From assembly GCA_030412945.1 (NCBI GenBank), contig JAUHJS010000004.1:454996-518995 (forward strand): a stretch of 64,000 nucleotides of DNA, read 5' to 3'. Of the stretch, positions 23,375 to 32,634 are shown in pieces. The DNA comes from Shiella aurantiaca. Its GTDB lineage: Bacteria; Bacteroidota; Bacteroidia; Cytophagales; Cyclobacteriaceae. Position numbers and translations under genes: made by a program. Each line of letters opens with the position of its first letter. Within the stretch, counting starts at the first letter, position 1. The notes under the pieces are model-generated. The model saw nothing but the letters and a program-made list of their open reading frames with translations. It was not told the DNA's origin and made no database searches.

Positions 23375-24396
23375 AAAAATTGTCTTTCCTTGACCAATAC
23401 CTTACGGTTTGGATTTTTTTAGCGATGGCATTGGGCATTGGCCTAGGATATTTTCTCCCTCATTGGGTCGACTTTTTGGCGCTCTTTCAGGTGGGTGATT
23501 TGAATCTACTGATAGCCATTGGCTTGATTGCCATGATGTTCCCTCCCTTGGCCAAAGTTTCCTATGAAAGTCTGCCCAAGGCTTTTAGCAATATCCGCCT
23601 GATTACCTTTAGTTTGGTGGTCAATTGGCTGATAGCACCCGTGCTGATGTTTGCTCTGGCTTTACTTTTTTTGGCCGATTATCCCGAGTACATGGCGGGT
23701 TTGATTTTGATTGGCCTCGCCCGCTGCATTGCCATGGTATTGGTCTGGAACGATTTGGCTGCAGGTAATAAGGAGCTAGCTGCCGGACTGGTAGCTCTGA
23801 ACAGCCTTTTCCAAGTATTTACCTATTCGTTTCTGGCTTGGTTATTTATTACCTTTTTGCCGCCACTCTTGGGTTATGAAGGTATGGCGGTGAGCATTTC
23901 CATCAAAGAAGTAGCAAAAAATGTAGTGATCTACCTCGGCCTTCCTTTCCTGGGAGGCTATTTATTCCGCAAGTTCTGGATACAGGCTAAGGGAAGCGAA
24001 TACTATTATAAGCAGGTAATTCCCAAAATCAGTCCAATTACCTTGGTGGCTTTGCTTTTTACCATAGTGCTTATGTTTAGCTACAAAGGCCAGATGATAG
24101 TAGAAATTCCTTTCGATGTATTGCGTATTGCCTTGCCGCTAGCTATTTACTTTGTGCTTACCTTTTTCATTTCCTTTTTTGTCGCTAAGCGATTGGGTGC
24201 ACCCTATGCAGAAAATATGGCAGTTTCTTTTACGGCCACGGGCAACAATTTTGAGCTGGCTATAGCGGTAGCCATTGGCTTGTTTGGCATTTCCAGCGGA
24301 CAAGCCTTTGCCGGAGTGGTAGGGCCTTTGATAGAAGTTCCTGTGCTGATAGGTTTGGTAGCCATAGCCCGCTGGCTCAAAAAGCGCTACTATTAA
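23371..24396 (+). CDS. acr3: ACR3 family arsenite efflux transporter
   Basis: 341 residues, ten predicted membrane spans. The N-terminal FLDQYLTVWIFLAMALGIGLGYF, the conserved cysteine segment LIGLARCIAMVLVWNDLA and AVSFTATGNNFELAIAVAIG are ACR3 signatures; the Cys in the ARC motif is required for As(III) transport in studied members. It should export arsenite made by the upstream reductase across the inner membrane using the proton gradient. The start overlaps the upstream stop (ATGA), showing translational coupling. An intergenic TAATAGGATAAAAGA follows with no clear terminator. Confidence 0.93.
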   Translation: MKKLSFLDQYLTVWIFLAMALGIGLGYFLPHWVDFLALFQVGDLNLLIAIGLIAMMFPPLAKVSYESLPKAFSNIRLITFSLVVNWLIAPVLMFALALLFLADYPEYMAGLILIGLARCIAMVLVWNDLAAGNKELAAGLVALNSLFQVFTYSFLAWLFITFLPPLLGYEGMAVSISIKEVAKNVVIYLGLPFLGGYLFRKFWIQAKGSEYYYKQVIPKISPITLVALLFTIVLMFSYKGQMIVEIPFDVLRIALPLAIYFVLTFFISFFVAKRLGAPYAENMAVSFTATGNNFELAIAVAIGLFGISSGQAFAGVVGPLIEVPVLIGLVAIARWLKKRYY

Positions 24397-24541
24397 TAGG
24401 ATAAAAGAAGCGTGGCTTGATGATTTCTTAAACTACAAGGGTCTTACTTAACAGAAAGGTAAAATACGCTACCCATGCAGTTAATAGTAAAGGCACAAAT
24501 TTGCATCATCATTAAACGCAACCTATTAACAAACGGTACAA

Positions 24542-25822
24542 ATGAAGAAATTTTCAATCTATGCAATGCTTTTCGCCTCTCTTAGCTTAAGCCTTGCTTC
24601 ATGTGACAAAGGAGATGACAACGGTGACAATGAGCCAGTAGACACTTCTAACTTGGTAAAAACAGGCGCCCTTACTGCTAATGAAACTTGGACAGCCGAA
24701 AGAATTGTAGAACTTGATGGAAAAGTAATTGTACCTAGCGGCATTACTTTGACTATTGAAGCTGGAACTATTATTAAAGGTCGTTCAGGGGCAGGTTCAC
24801 TGGCTTCTGCCTTGGTAGTAGCCAAAGGCGGTAAGTTAATGGCTGAAGGCACTGCTTCTGCTCCTATCATTTTCACTTCTATTGATGATAACATCAAGGT
24901 AGGTGAGGTAGTAGGTACAAACCTTGAAAAAACCGATAACCAATTATGGGGCGGTGTAATAATTTTGGGTAATGCGCCTATTTCTGCCGAAGCTGGTGAT
25001 ACTGAAACTGCTATCGAAGGGATTCCTGCCGATGAAGATTATAACCTATATGGTGGTAACAACGCCAATGATAATTCGGGTGTATTGAAATATGTATCTA
25101 TCCGTCATGGAGGCACTTTAATTGCCGAAGGTAATGAAATCAATGGCCTTACATTAGGTGGCGTTGGTTCAGGTACTGTAATTGAGAACGTGGAAGTTTA
25201 CGGAAATTATGATGATGGAATCGAGTTCTTCGGAGGCACAGTAAATGCAAAAAACCTTTTAGTATACTGGCAAGGTGATGATGGTATCGATATCGATATG
25301 AATTATTCAGGCACTATCGACAACTTTGCCGTAATTCATGGAGAAGGTGTTGGAACGGACAAAGGACTTGAAATCGATGGCCCTGAAGGTGCTACCAACG
25401 TAAACGGTTTGTTTACCTTAAAAAATGGATTAGTTCAAGGTGATGGTATCCAAGGGGAAGCCGCTGACCTTAAATCAAAAGCTCAAGGAACAATCGAGAA
25501 TACCGTTTTTGAAGGATATGCCGATGGCAAATTCATAAAAATGAGAGCTAGTTATGATAATAACTGTGCGGATGCTAAATCAGATGCCTTCTCTTACTTC
25601 ACTTCAGCGAACCCTAAGTTAATTATTACAGGAAGTTCATTTAGCGGTACTAATTTGATTAATGTATATACAGCTTCTAAAGACGCTAACGCTGCAGATT
25701 GTCCTGTACAAGCAGCCGATCAAACTGCTGCTGAATCAACATTAACAAATGCAGCTAATGCTACTGGTGCAACTATGACAGTATTTAGCTGGACTGCTGC
25801 TGCACAAAGAGACGAGATTTAA
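24542..25822 (+). CDS. right-handed beta-helix surface lipoprotein
   Basis: 426 residues. Lipobox SLASC follows a signal peptide, then an acidic linker (DKGDDNGDNEP). The rest shows the repeating short strands of a parallel beta-helix (GKVIVPSGITLTIEAGTIIKG, GKLMAEGTASAPIIFTS, WGGVIILGNAPI, VLKYVSIRHGG, GTVIENVEVYGNYDDGIEFFGG, TIDNFAVIHGEG). The NYDDGIEFFGG/QGDDGIDID repeats place acidic residues in turns, as in calcium-binding or carbohydrate-binding helices. It is lipid-anchored, likely on the outer surface, and stands upstream of a TonB receptor gene in the same direction, suggesting a substrate-capture pair in the manner of SusD/SusC; that pairing is inference. Confidence 0.8.
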   Translation: MKKFSIYAMLFASLSLSLASCDKGDDNGDNEPVDTSNLVKTGALTANETWTAERIVELDGKVIVPSGITLTIEAGTIIKGRSGAGSLASALVVAKGGKLMAEGTASAPIIFTSIDDNIKVGEVVGTNLEKTDNQLWGGVIILGNAPISAEAGDTETAIEGIPADEDYNLYGGNNANDNSGVLKYVSIRHGGTLIAEGNEINGLTLGGVGSGTVIENVEVYGNYDDGIEFFGGTVNAKNLLVYWQGDDGIDIDMNYSGTIDNFAVIHGEGVGTDKGLEIDGPEGATNVNGLFTLKNGLVQGDGIQGEAADLKSKAQGTIENTVFEGYADGKFIKMRASYDNNCADAKSDAFSYFTSANPKLIITGSSFSGTNLINVYTASKDANAADCPVQAADQTAAESTLTNAANATGATMTVFSWTAAAQRDEI

Positions 25823-25849
25823 TAATATTGAGTGTGTTGAATACAAAGG

Positions 25850-25873
25850 CCCCGACTCAGTCGGGGTTTTTTT
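25850..25873 (+). terminator. terminator after the beta-helix lipoprotein gene
   Basis: CCCCGA/TCGGGG hairpin (25850-25866) with loop CTCAG, followed by a run of seven T. It separates the lipoprotein gene from the TonB receptor, so the pair are not one simple transcript. The rest of the 294-base gap has no ORF of note. Confidence 0.85.
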
Positions 25874-26088
25874 GTTTTTAGGCGCTGTTAACAAATCCGT
25901 AACACAGAGTATGCTGCTAGTTTGGTCACATAGTAACAAATTAAATTCTTCAAAATTGGACATGAATAATTTTGCACGTACTCAATCAAGTCTTTATCAG
26001 AATAATCATTGGTTTTCAAGGTTTCCTCAAAGTTACATTGTTAACACAAGCGTAATCTTGGGGTCAAATTCACTTTAAGGTGTCGCAG

Positions 26089-26096
26089 TACCTTTG
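26089..26096 (+). promoter_or_regulatory. TACCTTTG -7 box of the TonB receptor gene
   Basis: TACCTTTG followed by CATC is a full match to TAnnTTTG and lies 21 bases before the ATG at 26117. No good -33 box was found at the usual distance. Confidence 0.65.
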
Positions 26097-26116
26097 CATC
26101 GTAAAATAGAATCAAC

Positions 26117-28933
26117 ATGTATCAATTCGTACGTTTCTTTTTGTTTATTGCTTTAGTAGGTATCAGTAGCTCTGCATTTGCCCAAAAAGGCTTTTTGAGA
26201 GGTAAAATTACCGATGGCGAGTTTGGCGAAGGCCTGTTTGGTGCTACCATAGTACAGCAGGGCACTACCAATGGGGTTACTACCGACTTCAACGGAGAGT
26301 TCTCCTTGACTCTGCCGGCAGGCACCTATACCATTGCAGTTTCTTATGTATCCTACCGCACGCAATACTTCGAGAATGTAGAAATCAAAGCCGGAGAGCC
26401 AACCATACTAAATGCCACCCTTTTGCCCGATGTGCAAGAGTTGGATGCGGTAGAAGTAGTAGCCGAGCGTACCCGCGACAATGAATCTTCTTTGTTGACC
26501 ATCCAGAAAAAATCACCCAATGTGATGGATGCCATGTCGTCTCAATCTTTCAAAAAGATTGGCGATAGCAACCTTGCGGGAGCTATCAAGCGTGTAACAG
26601 GCGTTTCGGTAGAGGGTGGTCGCTACGTATATGTACGTGGATTGGGTGATAGATATACCAAAACTACCCTGAACGAAATGGATATTCCGGGCTTAGATCC
26701 CGACCGCAATACGGTACAAATCGATATTTTCCCTACCAATACCTTGGAGAACATCATGGTCTTCAAAACCTTCACGCCTAACCTTTCGGCCGATTTTACA
26801 GGAGGTATGGTGAATGTGGAAACCAAAGCTTTTCCATTGGAGAAAGCCACCAATATTAGCCTAGGTTTTAGCTATACACCAGGCATGAACCTTAGCAATG
26901 ATTTTCTCAGCTATAAAGGAGGAAAATTAGATTTCTTAGGAATAGATGATGGCACACGTGCTCTTCCTTTTGCAGCTAATACCACCATCCCTAGTGAGCC
27001 GCAAAACGATCCACGTTTGGAGGAACTTACCCGCAAACTGAATCCCGAAATGGCTGCTAGCCGCAGAATGAGCTTTTTGAATACTAGCTTTGCTGTAAAC
27101 CACGGTAATCAAAAGAATTACGAGAAATATACCATTGGCTATAATGCGGTATTGAACTACCAAACCAATTTTGACTACTACGATAGAGCCGAATATGGTT
27201 TCTACTTGAAAAATAACAACCCTGAAACCAATGAGCTTTTCAAAAATGAAGAACGCATAGGTCAGCAATCCGAAGCAAGTGTACTTTGGAGCGCCCTGTT
27301 CTCCGGTGCCATTAAATTTGACAATCACAGCATTTCTACCAGCCTACTTCATACCCAAAATGGTATCGAACAAACTTCAAAGCGTGTGAATCAGGATTTT
27401 GACCAAAATGTGGCTACTCTTTCAGAAGATATCCTTACCTATACCCAGCGCTCTATTACCAACAATATCCTTATAGGTAGACATCAGTTTAATAAACTAA
27501 ATGTAGAATGGAGAAACTCATTTACTCGTTCAGAAATTGATGATCCGGATTTTAGAGTAACCTCTATCTCCGTAGGTGATGGCGATACTACTCTACAAGG
27601 GGGTAAAGGTGCCGCTATCAACCGTTTCTACAGAAACTTGGTAGAAATCAACGAAAGCTTTAAAGCCGATTTCAGCTTGCCGTATGGCGAATCGTCTAAA
27701 TTGATGTTCGGTGGCCTTGGTTCATACAAGAAAAGAGATTTCAGCGTATTGAACTACAATCTGCGTGTAACCAACCCCGATCGCGTATCGGCTGATGCCA
27801 ACACCTTCTTGCAAGAAGACAATATCTGGACAGCCAGTGAGCAGCAAGGAACCTACCTATTTGGGAACTTCGAGCCGGCCAATACCTACACAGGTGCACA
27901 AAACTTATTCGGAGCCTATGTAATGACCGAAATGCAAGTATTGCCTAAGTTGCGTGCCGTATATGGTCTACGTGCCGAGCAAGTCACTATGTTCTACACC
28001 GGACAAAACAACTCCGGCTCAATAGTGTACGACAACGAAAAGACTTTAAATGAGCTTAACCTACTTCCTTCGGCCAATTTGGTGTATAACCTGACCGAAA
28101 AAATGAACCTAAGAGGCTCGTTCAACAAAACCTTGGCACGTCCTTCGTTCAAAGAGAAGTCGGTATCACAGATTTACGATCCCATCTCTAAGATTACTTT
28201 CAACGGTAACATCGACCTTACCCAAACCTATGTCAACAACTTCGACATGCGTTGGGAGTATTTCTTGAAAGGAAATCAAATGGTGGCCATTTCCGGTTTC
28301 TATAAAACCTTCGATGGACACATTGAATTAGTAGCTTTTGAAGTAGCTCCTGAGAACGTAAAACCTCGCAATGCCGGACAAAGCATGGTAGTGGGAGCGG
28401 AGATTGAATTGCGCAAAAACTTAGATTTCTTCGGTTCTTTCTTTGAAAATCTAGCCGTAGGAACCAACCTTACTTTGGTGCAATCAGCCGTAGACCTTAA
28501 ATCGGTAAACACCGGAAACGGAGGCGAAACCGAGTATGACCTAAGAGCTAGAAACCTACGCGCAGGAGAAGAATTGAAAGATACACGTCCTATGGCCGGA
28601 CAATCGCCTTACTTGGTGAATGCTTACATGAACCTTCAATTGCCTAAGCAAGGAACCAACATCAACGTATCGTACAATGTCCAAGGTCCTAGCCTAGCCG
28701 TGGTAGGCTCTGGTCGCCTAGCCGATGTGTACACCGTACCTTTCCATAGCCTTAACCTGAATGCCTCACAAACTTTTGGTTTGAGAGAAAGATCTACCCT
28801 TACTTTTGGTATTCAGAACTTGTTGAACGATGCCCGCGAGCAAGTGTATAAATCGTATGGTGCTTCACCAGCCATTTACTCTAGCTTGCAACCCGGTATG
28901 CAGTTCTCTTTGAAATATGCATTTGCCTTTTAA
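26117..28933 (+). CDS. TonB-dependent outer-membrane receptor with carboxypeptidase-regulatory domain
   Basis: 938 residues. Signal peptide to about residue 22 (FAQ), then a carboxypeptidase-D regulatory-like Ig domain (GKITDGEFGEGLFGATIVQQGT to about 110), a plug domain with the GRYVYVRGLGDRY segment (residues about 125-240), and a 22-strand type barrel to the terminal aromatic SLKYAFAF. It would import a bulky substrate across the outer membrane using TonB energy. The upstream beta-helix lipoprotein is the best candidate for a substrate-binding partner. The gene has its own promoter and is followed by a bidirectional terminator. The substrate cannot be read from the sequence. Confidence 0.9.
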   Translation: MYQFVRFFLFIALVGISSSAFAQKGFLRGKITDGEFGEGLFGATIVQQGTTNGVTTDFNGEFSLTLPAGTYTIAVSYVSYRTQYFENVEIKAGEPTILNATLLPDVQELDAVEVVAERTRDNESSLLTIQKKSPNVMDAMSSQSFKKIGDSNLAGAIKRVTGVSVEGGRYVYVRGLGDRYTKTTLNEMDIPGLDPDRNTVQIDIFPTNTLENIMVFKTFTPNLSADFTGGMVNVETKAFPLEKATNISLGFSYTPGMNLSNDFLSYKGGKLDFLGIDDGTRALPFAANTTIPSEPQNDPRLEELTRKLNPEMAASRRMSFLNTSFAVNHGNQKNYEKYTIGYNAVLNYQTNFDYYDRAEYGFYLKNNNPETNELFKNEERIGQQSEASVLWSALFSGAIKFDNHSISTSLLHTQNGIEQTSKRVNQDFDQNVATLSEDILTYTQRSITNNILIGRHQFNKLNVEWRNSFTRSEIDDPDFRVTSISVGDGDTTLQGGKGAAINRFYRNLVEINESFKADFSLPYGESSKLMFGGLGSYKKRDFSVLNYNLRVTNPDRVSADANTFLQEDNIWTASEQQGTYLFGNFEPANTYTGAQNLFGAYVMTEMQVLPKLRAVYGLRAEQVTMFYTGQNNSGSIVYDNEKTLNELNLLPSANLVYNLTEKMNLRGSFNKTLARPSFKEKSVSQIYDPISKITFNGNIDLTQTYVNNFDMRWEYFLKGNQMVAISGFYKTFDGHIELVAFEVAPENVKPRNAGQSMVVGAEIELRKNLDFFGSFFENLAVGTNLTLVQSAVDLKSVNTGNGGETEYDLRARNLRAGEELKDTRPMAGQSPYLVNAYMNLQLPKQGTNINVSYNVQGPSLAVVGSGRLADVYTVPFHSLNLNASQTFGLRERSTLTFGIQNLLNDAREQVYKSYGASPAIYSSLQPGMQFSLKYAFAF

Positions 28934-28952
28934 TTAGAGCGTTTTTACACAT

Positions 28953-28981
28953 AAAAAAAGGAAGCCTAGGCTTCCTTTTTT
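28953..28981. terminator. bidirectional terminator between TonB receptor and coiled-coil gene
   Basis: AAAAAAAGGAAGCC, TA, GGCTTCCTTTTTT: a GGAAGCC/GGCTTCC stem with A/T runs on both sides, serving convergent genes. Confidence 0.9.
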
Positions 28982-28984
28982 GTT

Positions 28985-29689
28985 TTACTGGATATCACCC
29001 AGTTTCTTTTTGTGCATTTCCAGCACGGTTTTCATTTTTTCGAGATCTACATAAGTAGAATCTTGCGCAGCCTTGTTGATAATCTGCTTATTGGCTAGTT
29101 CCTCCTGCAAAGCAACATTAGCAATGAGCGCTTTCTCCAGCTTTTCCTTTTCTGCCTTGGCATTTTCCAGCTGCTTGCTCAGGCTATTGCCCTCATTGAT
29201 CAGCTTCTGGTAATTCTTGCTGGTATATTCCGTGGCGCGTTCCGCTTCATTGATTTGCTTTTGCACCTCATCACGGTAATAGGTAATCCCGAAATCGTAA
29301 GTGTATCGCTCCAGTTCTTTTCTAGCAAGTTCCCAGTTGGCAGGGTCAATAGCGCTGCTGTCTATCCCAAAGAATACTACCGTTTGCAGGCCTTTGCTGC
29401 TGGCCTGGGCATAGAGGCTTTGTGGCACAGCCAATAAATTGCCAAAGCTATGCTCGCGCAAGTGCAGGTAGGTTTTTTTGTTTTCTACCCGCCCTTTGTC
29501 TTTCAGGTAAGAAAGCAATACGGGTTCTACTTTGTCTTTTTTTGCTTCCAAGGTCACACTATAGCCCTGAAGTTTTTTTTCCGCCACCCGCTGTTGGTCG
29601 GGCTGTACGGATACCTTTTGCGCCTGCGCTTCTGAGGCCGCTAGGCCCGAAAAAATAATGAGTCCTAAAAAAAGTGTTATCGGTTTCAT
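28985..29689 (-). CDS. secreted coiled-coil protein
   Basis: About 234 residues from the ATG at 29689, which gives MKPITLFLGLIIFSGLAASE with a cleavable signal ending AQA/Q; the longer frame to 29764 has no support. The first half of the mature protein (KKLQGYSVTLEAKKDKVEPVLLSYLKDKG, YLHLREHSFG) is a compact domain, and the second half is a long coiled coil (YQKLINEGNSLSKQLENAKAEKEKLEKAL). It is likely periplasmic. It is divergent from the epimerase gene. Family not recognised. Confidence 0.75.
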   Translation of the reverse strand: MKPITLFLGLIIFSGLAASEAQAQKVSVQPDQQRVAEKKLQGYSVTLEAKKDKVEPVLLSYLKDKGRVENKKTYLHLREHSFGNLLAVPQSLYAQASSKGLQTVVFFGIDSSAIDPANWELARKELERYTYDFGITYYRDEVQKQINEAERATEYTSKNYQKLINEGNSLSKQLENAKAEKEKLEKALIANVALQEELANKQIINKAAQDSTYVDLEKMKTVLEMHKKKLGDIQ

Positions 29690-29783
29690 ACGCGTTAAAT
29701 AAGTGATAAACTTAGAAAAATAATTGCTAGGTTGTGTTCCTACACATAACAAACGTGAGACCAAAGCGGTTGTTTTCGCATAT

Positions 29784-30689
29784 ATGATGGAAAAAATACT
29801 GATTTCAGGCGGTAGCGGACTAGTAGGTCAAGCCCTTACCCAGCACTTGACCCAGCAGGGCCATGAAGTTGCATGGCTATCGCGGAGCCAACAAAAAGGC
29901 CAAAAAACCTTTCTTTGGGATGTAAAAAACCAAGAAATAGCTCCCGAAGCCTTGGCTTGGGCCAGTCATATTATCCACTTGGCTGGTGCCGGAGTAGCCG
30001 ACAAGCGCTGGACGCCTGCTTATAAAAAGGAAATCCTTGATAGTAGGGTACAAGCTACTCGCTTACTGGTAAAAGGCTTAAAGCAATACCCCAATGCCGT
30101 GAAAAAGGTGGTTTCTGCTTCCGCTATGGGCATTTATGGCACCTTTCATCAAGAGGAATGGGTAGAGGAGGAGAGTCCTGCCGGAAAGGATTTCTTGGCG
30201 AAAGTAACCCAAGAATGGGAAAATGAAGTGCAACAATTGCAATCCTTGGGCATTCCCGAGGTGCGGATGCGCATCAGTATTGTGCTGGCCAAAGAGGGAG
30301 GCGCTTTACCCACACTTATGCTGCCTGTGCGATTCGGCTTAGCCTCTGCTATTGGCAAAGGAAGCCAATATATGAGCTGGATTCATATAAAAGATTTGTG
30401 TCGATTGTTCTCTTGGGCCTTGCTTGAGTCAGACATACAGGGTGCGCTCAATGCCGCTTCGCCACAGCCCGAAACCAATGCCGATTTCATGAAAACCTTA
30501 GCTAAAGTAATGCGAAAACCATTTTTCCTGCCATCCGTACCTTCATGGGTGCTGCACTTGGCCATGGGCGAAAAAGCCATTATTGCTACCTCAGGCGTAC
30601 GGCTTTCGGTTAATCGCCTGACGAGCAAGGGTGTTACATTTGTACATCCTGACTTGGCTACAGCGCTAGAATCCCTACTGAAGGAATAA
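29784..30689 (+). CDS. TIGR01777 family NAD(P)-dependent epimerase-like protein
   Basis: 301 residues from ATG 29784 (MMEKILISGGSGLVGQA), where the Rossmann GxxGxxG is GGSGLVG. Motifs HLAGAGVADKRWTPAYKKEI, SASAMGIYG and YMSWIHIKD are signatures of the SULA/TIGR01777 branch of extended SDR proteins, whose C-terminal DUF1731 region is seen as VPSWVLHLAMGEKA. Cytosolic oxidoreductase of unknown substrate; the E. coli relative YfcH is also uncharacterised. The next gene, LOG, starts 74 bases downstream. The start chosen is the first ATG before the Rossmann strand. Confidence 0.88.
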   Translation: MMEKILISGGSGLVGQALTQHLTQQGHEVAWLSRSQQKGQKTFLWDVKNQEIAPEALAWASHIIHLAGAGVADKRWTPAYKKEILDSRVQATRLLVKGLKQYPNAVKKVVSASAMGIYGTFHQEEWVEEESPAGKDFLAKVTQEWENEVQQLQSLGIPEVRMRISIVLAKEGGALPTLMLPVRFGLASAIGKGSQYMSWIHIKDLCRLFSWALLESDIQGALNAASPQPETNADFMKTLAKVMRKPFFLPSVPSWVLHLAMGEKAIIATSGVRLSVNRLTSKGVTFVHPDLATALESLLKE

Positions 30690-30762
30690 ATGGGCATATT
30701 TTTCGTGTAGGGGCTTGTGATTAATTTTTAATTCTTAACTTATTGCCCGCAAAAAATTTGAG

Positions 30763-31551
30763 ATGATGGAAAAGAAACAACAAAAACCGGGAAGCGACTT
30801 GGTAGACAGCGTAAAAGAAATTAAGGTAAGTCCTTCCCCTGAGCAGGAAGAAGAAGATAGAATTCGTCATGCGTTTCAAACCCGCGATTGGAACGAAATC
30901 AAAATAGCCGATAGCTGGGTAATTTTTAAAGTGATGGCCGAATTTGTGGAAGGTTTTGAGAAACTTGCCCAGATTGGTCCATGTGTATCAGTATTTGGCT
31001 CAGCCCGTACCAAGCATGACCACCCCTATTATAAAATGGCCGAAGAAATTGCTGCCAAGCTGGTACGCCATGGCTATGGGGTAATCACGGGCGGTGGCCC
31101 GGGTATTATGGAGGCCGGAAACAAAGGCGCCCATTCCCAAGGCGGAAAATCCGTAGGCTTGAATATTATATTGCCTTTTGAGCAGTTCAACAACATCTAT
31201 ATCGACCCCGATAAACTCATCACCTTCGATTACTTCTTCGTGCGCAAGGTAATGTTTATGAAATACGCCCAAGGCTTTATTGCTATGCCGGGTGGTTTCG
31301 GTACGCTTGATGAGCTTTTTGAGGCGCTCACGCTGATTCAAACCAAGAAAGTAGCCCGCTTCCCTATCGTATTGGTAGGTAAAGACTACTGGGGCGGGAT
31401 GATCGATTGGATCAAAGGCACTATGTTAGAAAAAGAGCATAATATCAATGAATCGGATTTAGATTTGTTCACCTTGGTAGATAACGCTACCGATGCCGTG
31501 AAGGTAATTGACGATTTCTATTCTAAATATTTATTATCACCCAACTTCTAA
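30763..31551 (+). CDS. LOG family protein (TIGR00730)
   Basis: 262 residues. The Rossmann-like core has SVFGSART, VITGGGPGIMEAGNKGAH and the phosphoribohydrolase signature PGGFGTLDELFE. LOG proteins release bases from nucleoside 5'-monophosphates (cytokinin riboside monophosphates in plants and some bacteria; AMP or other nucleotides elsewhere). The N-terminal extension before the core (about 65 residues, with an acidic EQEEEDRIRH helix) is typical of the longer bacterial members. The stop overlaps the start of the lytic transglycosylase gene (TAATG), so translation is coupled. Confidence 0.9.
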   Translation: MMEKKQQKPGSDLVDSVKEIKVSPSPEQEEEDRIRHAFQTRDWNEIKIADSWVIFKVMAEFVEGFEKLAQIGPCVSVFGSARTKHDHPYYKMAEEIAAKLVRHGYGVITGGGPGIMEAGNKGAHSQGGKSVGLNIILPFEQFNNIYIDPDKLITFDYFFVRKVMFMKYAQGFIAMPGGFGTLDELFEALTLIQTKKVARFPIVLVGKDYWGGMIDWIKGTMLEKEHNINESDLDLFTLVDNATDAVKVIDDFYSKYLLSPNF

Positions 31552-32543
31552 TGCGCATTGCTCGAATTATAGCTTTGGTAGTAATTGGAATAGCCATTCT
31601 CTGGGGTGGCTATTTCATTTATCAGGATAGCCTCACCACACCCTATGTGCCCATAGAAAAGCATCAGGCCTTCAAATGGAAGACTTTTGCGATTCCCGAA
31701 AGTATCACTTTTGCGGGTGAGCGCATACCGCTGGACGACCCCGAAGTGCGCGAGCGCCTCGACCGTGAGTTGCACATCAATACCTATTATAATTCGAATA
31801 CCATTTTTGTGATTAAGCGCGCCAACCGCTGGTTTGAACAAATCGAAGCCGTGCTGAAAGAGCAAGGCGTGCCCGATGATTTTAAATACTTGGCTGTAAT
31901 CGAGAGCAACCTGATGAATGGCCGCTCGCACAAAGGTGCCGTGGGGTTTTGGCAATTGCTAGAGCCTACTGCTAAAGAGCTTGGCCTGGAAGTAACTACG
32001 CAGGTAGATGAGCGCTTCGACCCTATCAAAAGCACCTATGCTGCCTGCAAATATCTGAAAAAGGCCTATGCCCGCTTTGATAACTGGACCAACGTGGCCG
32101 CTTCCTACAACATGGGCATGTACGGCCTGCACAAGCAGCTGGTGGAGCAAGATGTGGACTCCTATTACGACCTCTGGCTAAACGAAGAAACGGCCCGCTA
32201 TGTCTTCCGCATAATTGCTCTCAAAATCATTATGGAAGACCCTGAAACCTATGGCTACGATATTCCGCGCCATCAATTGTATCAAGCACCTGAGCTGCGC
32301 CTGTTGGAAGTGAAAGAAAGTATTCCCGATTTGGTGACCTTCTCCATCGCACAGGGCATCAATTTCAAAATACTGAAACAATATAACCCTTGGCTGCGCG
32401 ATAAAAAACTGACACTTGGCAAGGACCGCAGCTCCTATACGCTGGCTATTCCTGAAAACCCGCCTACCACCCTGCAATACAAAGATCTAGGCGTCCCCGA
32501 TTCCCTAGAGGAAAGCCGCCTGAAAATGAGCGGGGAAATTTGA
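31551..32543 (+). CDS. membrane-anchored lytic transglycosylase (SLT/MltD-like)
   Basis: 330 residues. An N-terminal membrane anchor (IIALVVIGIAILWGGYFIY), then a soluble-lytic-transglycosylase domain: YLAVIESNLMNG carries the catalytic Glu118, followed by KGAVGFWQLLEPTAKELGL and AASYNMGMYGL. It would cleave glycan strands of peptidoglycan to 1,6-anhydro products in the periplasm. MltD normally has C-terminal LysM repeats; here the C-terminal part (LVTFSIAQGINFKILKQYNPWL) is a single LysM-like stretch. Its start overlaps the LOG stop. A repeat lies 50 bases downstream. Confidence 0.88.
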   Translation: MRIARIIALVVIGIAILWGGYFIYQDSLTTPYVPIEKHQAFKWKTFAIPESITFAGERIPLDDPEVRERLDRELHINTYYNSNTIFVIKRANRWFEQIEAVLKEQGVPDDFKYLAVIESNLMNGRSHKGAVGFWQLLEPTAKELGLEVTTQVDERFDPIKSTYAACKYLKKAYARFDNWTNVAASYNMGMYGLHKQLVEQDVDSYYDLWLNEETARYVFRIIALKIIMEDPETYGYDIPRHQLYQAPELRLLEVKESIPDLVTFSIAQGINFKILKQYNPWLRDKKLTLGKDRSSYTLAIPENPPTTLQYKDLGVPDSLEESRLKMSGEI

Positions 32544-32593
32544 GGGCTAGGTTGTTAGATATGAGATTTTAGATTTTTAGAGAGGAGGTTATA

Positions 32594-32624
32594 GCACGCG
32601 TTGAAAGCGCGCGCTAGGAAGAAA
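32594..32624 (+). repeat. ACGCGTTG...CGC(T)AG dispersed repeat, copy 1
   Basis: GCACGCGTTGAAAGCGCGCG followed by CTAGGAAG. Related copies: 43083-43113 (plus) and 63320-63366 (minus). This copy ends 10 bases before higA, where a toxin gene would be expected upstream. Confidence 0.75.
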
Positions 32625-32634
32625 CGATTTAATT

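Noticed and set aside
32544..32634. HigB toxin gene upstream of higA
   Set aside because: The 91 bases hold a repeat but no ORF on either strand that could encode a toxin of about 100 residues.
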